Shown here: positions 6,844 to 9,202 of the stretch, one piece after another
Numbering within the stretch: the stretch's first letter is position 1
Layout of the letters: each line of letters starts with the position of its first letter
Source: CAWKZT01 sp963854565
GTDB taxonomy: Bacteria > Actinomycetota > Acidimicrobiia > Acidimicrobiales > JAHEJN01
Assembly: GCA_963854565.1 (NCBI GenBank)
Contig: CAWKZT010000067.1
Coordinates: 1-9,202 of the forward strand
DNA: 9,202 nt
Direction of reading: 5' to 3'
The notes under the pieces: generated by a model
Told to the model about the DNA's origin: nothing
Databases searched by the model: none
The model's input: the letters and a program-made list of their open reading frames with translations, nothing else
Position numbers and translations under genes: made by a program

Positions 6844-7509
6844 ATGAAAAAAACTTACCCACAGCACGTGTTCGAAGCCCCAGGCGGGGCGACCACCGTC
6901 GTGTTGGTGCGCCATGGTCAATCCGCTGCCGCTGACCTTGAAAATCCGGCCAGAACCATTGATGGACACAGCGACCCTGAGCTATCGGCGCTAGGCGAAC
7001 GGCAAGCCGAAGCGGTTGGCCAACGACTCCGCTCCGAACCAATAGATGCTGTGTACGTCACAAAGTTGCAACGCACCGCTCAAACGGCCGCTCCCCTGGT
7101 GCGACACCTTGCTGTGCAACCGACGGTCCAACCTGATCTCCATGAGATATTTCTCGGCGATTGGGAAGGTGGCATCATGCGGAAGATGTCAGCGGAACAA
7201 CACCCGACGTTTACGAAGATGATCTCTGACGGCGAGTGGGGCCATGCTCCTGGAGCGGAGACAACCCAGGCCCTCGCCGACCGTACCGTCCCTGCATTAG
7301 CGCAGATCCATCATGATCATCCCGGCGGGCGTGTTGCGGTGTTTGTTCACGGGGGTGTGATTGCTGCGCTGCTGCACCATGCGACCGGGGCCCGCCCGTT
7401 TGCCTTCCTTGGCGCAGACAATGGGTCGATCCACAACCTGGTCCTTGATGGAGACCGGTGGCTTCTACGCCAATACAACGACGTTACACATCTCGCTCAT
7501 TTGAGCTAA
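6844..7509 (+). CDS. Histidine phosphatase family (phosphoglycerate-mutase-like) protein
   Basis: This 221-residue protein belongs to the branch-1 histidine phosphatase superfamily, whose members transfer or hydrolyse phosphate through a phosphohistidine. The signature is LVRHGQS (21-27), with H24 as the nucleophile and R23 as a phosphate ligand. R77 lies in the LQRTAQTA segment, E101 (HEIFLGDWEG) is the likely proton donor, and H169 (VHGG) is the second catalytic histidine. The domain fills the whole protein, with no export signal. The family includes sugar-phosphate, cofactor and broad-specificity phosphatases, and the substrate cannot be read from sequence. The ATG at 6844 is chosen because the protein then begins just before the conserved core. 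Longer in-frame starts would overlap the divergent gene by more than 100 bp and add non-family sequence. A weak AGGA lies 11 nt upstream. A hairpin follows 7 bp after the TAA stop. Confidence 0.9.
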   Translation: MKKTYPQHVFEAPGGATTVVLVRHGQSAAADLENPARTIDGHSDPELSALGERQAEAVGQRLRSEPIDAVYVTKLQRTAQTAAPLVRHLAVQPTVQPDLHEIFLGDWEGGIMRKMSAEQHPTFTKMISDGEWGHAPGAETTQALADRTVPALAQIHHDHPGGRVAVFVHGGVIAALLHHATGARPFAFLGADNGSIHNLVLDGDRWLLRQYNDVTHLAHLS

Positions 7510-7516
7510 ACGAAGA

Positions 7517-7541
7517 AGTCCCGGCCCATGGGACCGGGACT
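7517..7541. terminator. Bidirectional hairpin terminator between phosphatase gene and tRNA-Leu
   Basis: AGTCCCGG (7517-7524) pairs perfectly with CCGGGACT (7534-7541) around a 9-nt loop that can itself partly pair (CCCATGGG). On the plus strand it is followed by CTCTTTGTG, a weak T-rich tail, and would end the phosphatase transcript 7 nt after its stop. On the minus strand it lies 5 nt past the tRNA 3' end and is followed by CTTCTTCG. One element thus appears to serve both converging transcripts. Confidence 0.7.
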
Positions 7542-7546
7542 CTTTG

Positions 7547-7630
7547 TGTCGAAGGCGGGACTTGAACCCGCACGCCCCGAAGGGCACCAGCTCCTTAGGC
7601 TGGCGCGTCTGCCAATTCCGCCACTCCGAC
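7547..7630 (-). tRNA. tRNA-Leu, anticodon AAG
   Basis: This 84-nt class II tRNA folds completely. The acceptor stem pairs GTCGGAG with CTTCGAC (one G-T pair) and the discriminator base is A. The anticodon stem is CCAGC/GCTGG around the loop CTAAGGA. The long variable arm is TGCCC-TTCG-GGGCG, and the T arm is GCGGG-TTCAAGT-CCCGC. The long variable arm and A73 identify leucine. Loop positions 34-36 read AAG, so it decodes CUU, and CUC/CUA if A34 is deaminated to inosine. A34 is uncommon in bacterial tRNA-Leu, which usually has GAG here. The 3' CCA is not encoded (ACA follows the acceptor stem). A possible -10 box TACGAT lies at 7660-7665 on the minus strand, without a good -35. Otherwise it may be read through from secG. 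Confidence 0.95.
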
Positions 7631-7731
7631 AGGATGTTTAGCGTTGCAAACGGCTGTTTATCGTAGCGTCGCGTTCCGCTGACACCACCCGCAACCCGCC
7701 GTTGGAGTTCGACGAGAAAGCGCTCGGTAAC

Positions 7732-7757
7732 TCCTATGCCTCAATTGCGGCAGAGGA
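7732..7757 (-). terminator. Imperfect hairpin just after secG
   Basis: TCCTATGCC (7732-7740) pairs with GGCAGAGGA (7749-7757) with one A-G mismatch around an 8-nt loop. In the minus-strand transcript it forms 8 nt after the secG stop. No U-tract follows, so it may be a U-less terminator, an RNA 3'-end stabiliser or chance. If it does not terminate, transcription would continue into the tRNA gene. Confidence 0.35.
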
Positions 7758-7765
7758 CGAGCAAG

Positions 7766-7996
7766 CTATTCGTCGAGGAGAAGTGCTAACGCCAGTGTGG
7801 TAAAAGCAAAGACGAGCGCCACGAGCACAGTAATGCGATCGAGGTTGCGTTCTACGACGGTCGAGCCAGCGGCTACGCCACCCATTCCGCCGCCCAACAT
7901 GTCCGACAACCCGCCACCTTTGCCGCTATGCAGCAAAACAAGGCCAAGAAGTCCGAGGGCTGAGCCCACCTGGAGGATTACGACGATAATGGTCAC
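7766..7996 (-). CDS. secG: Protein translocase subunit SecG
   Basis: This 76-residue inner-membrane protein is the small accessory subunit of the SecYEG channel, where it helps SecA-driven protein export. The typical pattern is present: a first membrane segment (about 3-22), a short glycine-rich cytoplasmic loop (SGKGGGLSDMLGGG, 24-37) and a second membrane segment (about 54-74) that ends almost at the C-terminus. The length is normal for the family. The start is GTG (7994-7996), with a weak AGGA 11 nt before it inside the 21 bp gap after tpiA. The position directly after pgk and tpiA on the same strand is a common actinobacterial order and suggests co-transcription. A tRNA-Leu gene follows downstream. 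Confidence 0.94.
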   Translation of the reverse strand: MTIIVVILQVGSALGLLGLVLLHSGKGGGLSDMLGGGMGGVAAGSTVVERNLDRITVLVALVFAFTTLALALLLDE

Positions 7997-8017
7997 GGCT
8001 ACAAATCCTAGCGGCTA

Positions 8018-8797
8018 CTAAGGCAAACGATGCTGCACAATGCGAGCGAAATCGTCAGCATCAAGACTCGCTCCACCAACGAGAGCGCCGTCAATATCAG
8101 GCTGACTCATAAGCTCGGCAACATTTCCGGGCTTAACGGAGCCCCCGTACTGAATTCGAACGGCGTCGGCCGCTTCGTCGCCGAACTTCGTGCGCACCAC
8201 AGAGCGAACATGGGCACACATGTCTTGGGCATCAGCCGATGAGGCGGTCACTCCCGTACCGATACACCAGATGGGTTCGTAGGCAATGACCATGGCACCG
8301 ACCTGGTCGGCGGGAACCCGTGCCAGACCACCAAGAATCTGGTTTTCGATTACCGTTTCGGCCATATTGCGGTCGCGTTCTTCGATGGTTTCACCACAGG
8401 CCATGATCGGAGTCATGCCAGCCTTAAACACCGCCTTGACCTTGCGGTTGACGTCCTCATCGGTTTCCCCAAAAAGCTGGCGGCGCTCTGAGTGGCCCAC
8501 GATGACGTAGCTGACGGCCAACTTAGCCAACATGGTTGGGCTGATCTCGCCGGTATAGGCACCGCTGGTTTCCCAGTGACAGTCCTGCGCTCCGAGTGCG
8601 ATGTCGATCCGGTCGGCATCAAGTACGGTCTGCAGCGATCGGAGATCGGTAAATGGAGGGTGGACCGACACATCGCAGGCGGCGTGGTCGTCAGCATCAA
8701 TGGCATAACCCAACTTCTGGATCAGTTGGATGGCCTCAAAGTGATTGAGGTTCATCTTCCAGTTACCGCTGATAAGTGGTTTGCGATCGTTAGCCAT
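8018..8797 (-). CDS. tpiA: Triosephosphate isomerase
   Basis: This 259-residue cytoplasmic enzyme interconverts dihydroxyacetone phosphate and glyceraldehyde 3-phosphate in glycolysis and gluconeogenesis. All key residues are present: N12 and K14 (GNWKMN), H102 (IVGHSERR), the catalytic base E174 (AYEPIW), the phosphate-binding segment YGGSVKPGN (217-225) and GALVGGAS (237-244). Loop 6 reads PIWCIGTG (175-182), with Cys178 where Ala is usual. The ATG at 8795-8797 is supported by a strong Shine-Dalgarno GAGGAG (8804-8809), 6 nt upstream. The gene ends in two tandem stops (TAGTAG, 8015-8020). It lies 53 bp after pgk and 21 bp before secG, forming a glycolysis-secretion operon. Confidence 0.98.
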   Translation of the reverse strand: MANDRKPLISGNWKMNLNHFEAIQLIQKLGYAIDADDHAACDVSVHPPFTDLRSLQTVLDADRIDIALGAQDCHWETSGAYTGEISPTMLAKLAVSYVIVGHSERRQLFGETDEDVNRKVKAVFKAGMTPIMACGETIEERDRNMAETVIENQILGGLARVPADQVGAMVIAYEPIWCIGTGVTASSADAQDMCAHVRSVVRTKFGDEAADAVRIQYGGSVKPGNVAELMSQPDIDGALVGGASLDADDFARIVQHRLP

Positions 8798-8850
8798 TGT
8801 GGACTCCTCGTTCGTGCATCAATTGCGAGCGATGGTTCGGTGGGTTCAGG

Positions 8851-9202
8851 TTAGACATTGCTGGCGTGTCGAAGCGCTGCCAACCCGGGAAGATCGCCCT
8901 TTTCTAACAATTCGAGCGAGGCGCCTCCACCGGTGGATATGTGATCAATCTCGTCGGCGAGACCAAACTGCGCTACTGCCGCGGCAGAATCGCCGCCGCC
9001 CACAATAGTGAACGCCGAGGTCTCGGCCAACGCATGGGCCACGGTCTTTGTACCAGCGACAAACCTCGGGTCTTCAAATGCGCCCATCGGCCCGTTCCAC
9101 AGCACCATTCGTGCATCAAGAATAAGGTCGGTGAACGCCGCTGCCGTTCCGGGACCAATGTCGACGCCTTCCCAGCCATCGGGGATGTCGGTGCCGAATT
9201 GG
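8851..9202 (-). CDS. pgk: Phosphoglycerate kinase, C-terminal part (runs off the window)
   Basis: The last 116 residues of phosphoglycerate kinase are visible; the gene begins beyond the right edge. The enzyme transfers phosphate from 1,3-bisphosphoglycerate to ADP in glycolysis. The frame is open from 9202 to the TAA at 8851-8853. It shows the nucleotide-binding C-domain marks MVLWNGPMGAFED, GGGDSAAA, DHISTGGGASLELLE and a closing LPGLAAL, all in the right order and spacing. A Met inside the first of these motifs is not a start, since the family sequence continues upstream of it. The tpiA gene follows 53 bp downstream with its own Shine-Dalgarno. Confidence 0.97.
   Translation of the reverse strand, partial: QFGTDIPDGWEGVDIGPGTAAAFTDLILDARMVLWNGPMGAFEDPRFVAGTKTVAHALAETSAFTIVGGGDSAAAVAQFGLADEIDHISTGGGASLELLEKGDLPGLAALRHASNV

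Noticed and set aside
6846..6852. Run of seven A after the phosphatase start codon as a phase-variation tract
   Set aside because: Seven A are within chance and typical of an early Lys-rich start; no sign of switching such as a surface-protein role.
7547..7630. tRNA-Leu as an attachment site for an integrated element
   Set aside because: No integrase gene or repeated tRNA 3' end is visible on either side within the window.
1..9202. CRISPR array, insertion sequence, prophage, toxin-antitoxin or defence genes
   Set aside because: I found no spaced direct repeats, terminal inverted repeats, transposase or integrase motifs, and every larger stretch is explained by housekeeping or metabolic genes.

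Overview
The window reads as ordinary chromosomal DNA of a moderately GC-rich actinobacterium. The main evidence is the glycolytic block pgk-tpiA-secG at the right end, an arrangement familiar from Actinobacteria. GTG starts and several lead genes without a Shine-Dalgarno sequence but with a -10-like hexamer just before the start codon fit this. An Acidimicrobiia-like environmental lineage is my best guess from gene content, but it is inference only.

Layout, left to right. (1) 1-79 may hold the last codons of a plus-strand gene. (2) 97-3744 is a minus-strand run read as CotH-kinase lipoprotein -> Baeyer-Villiger-type flavin monooxygenase -> YjdM/PhnA-like zinc-ribbon protein, with gaps of 51 and 9 bp, so probably one transcript. 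(3) 3907-4704 (+) is an enoyl-CoA hydratase/isomerase-family protein, divergent from CotH and ending tail to tail with the next gene. (4) 4716-6290 (-) is a 524-residue short-chain-dehydrogenase-like protein with an N-terminal zinc-binding cysteine cluster, a large insertion and a degenerate active site. (5) 6368-6748 (-) is a 126-residue protein of unknown function ending in a zinc ribbon. (6) 6844-7509 (+) is a histidine phosphatase. (7) 7517-7541 is a hairpin that could end transcription from both sides. (8) 7547-7630 (-) is a tRNA-Leu with anticodon AAG. (9) 7766-9202 (-) is pgk (partial) -> tpiA -> secG, whose transcription runs toward the tRNA.

How the genes work together. Pgk and TpiA are adjacent glycolytic enzymes, and SecG is a protein-export subunit that travels with them in many genomes. 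The monooxygenase and crotonase-family protein suggest ketone or acyl-CoA metabolism, but they lie on opposite strands and no shared pathway can be demonstrated. No mobile element, phage gene, CRISPR array or defence system is visible, and no gap between genes exceeds 300 bp.

The items most worth a second look are the SDR-like protein with zinc cluster and lost catalytic Tyr, the A34 tRNA-Leu, the crotonase lacking one of the two catalytic glutamates, and the uncharacterised 126-residue zinc-ribbon protein.
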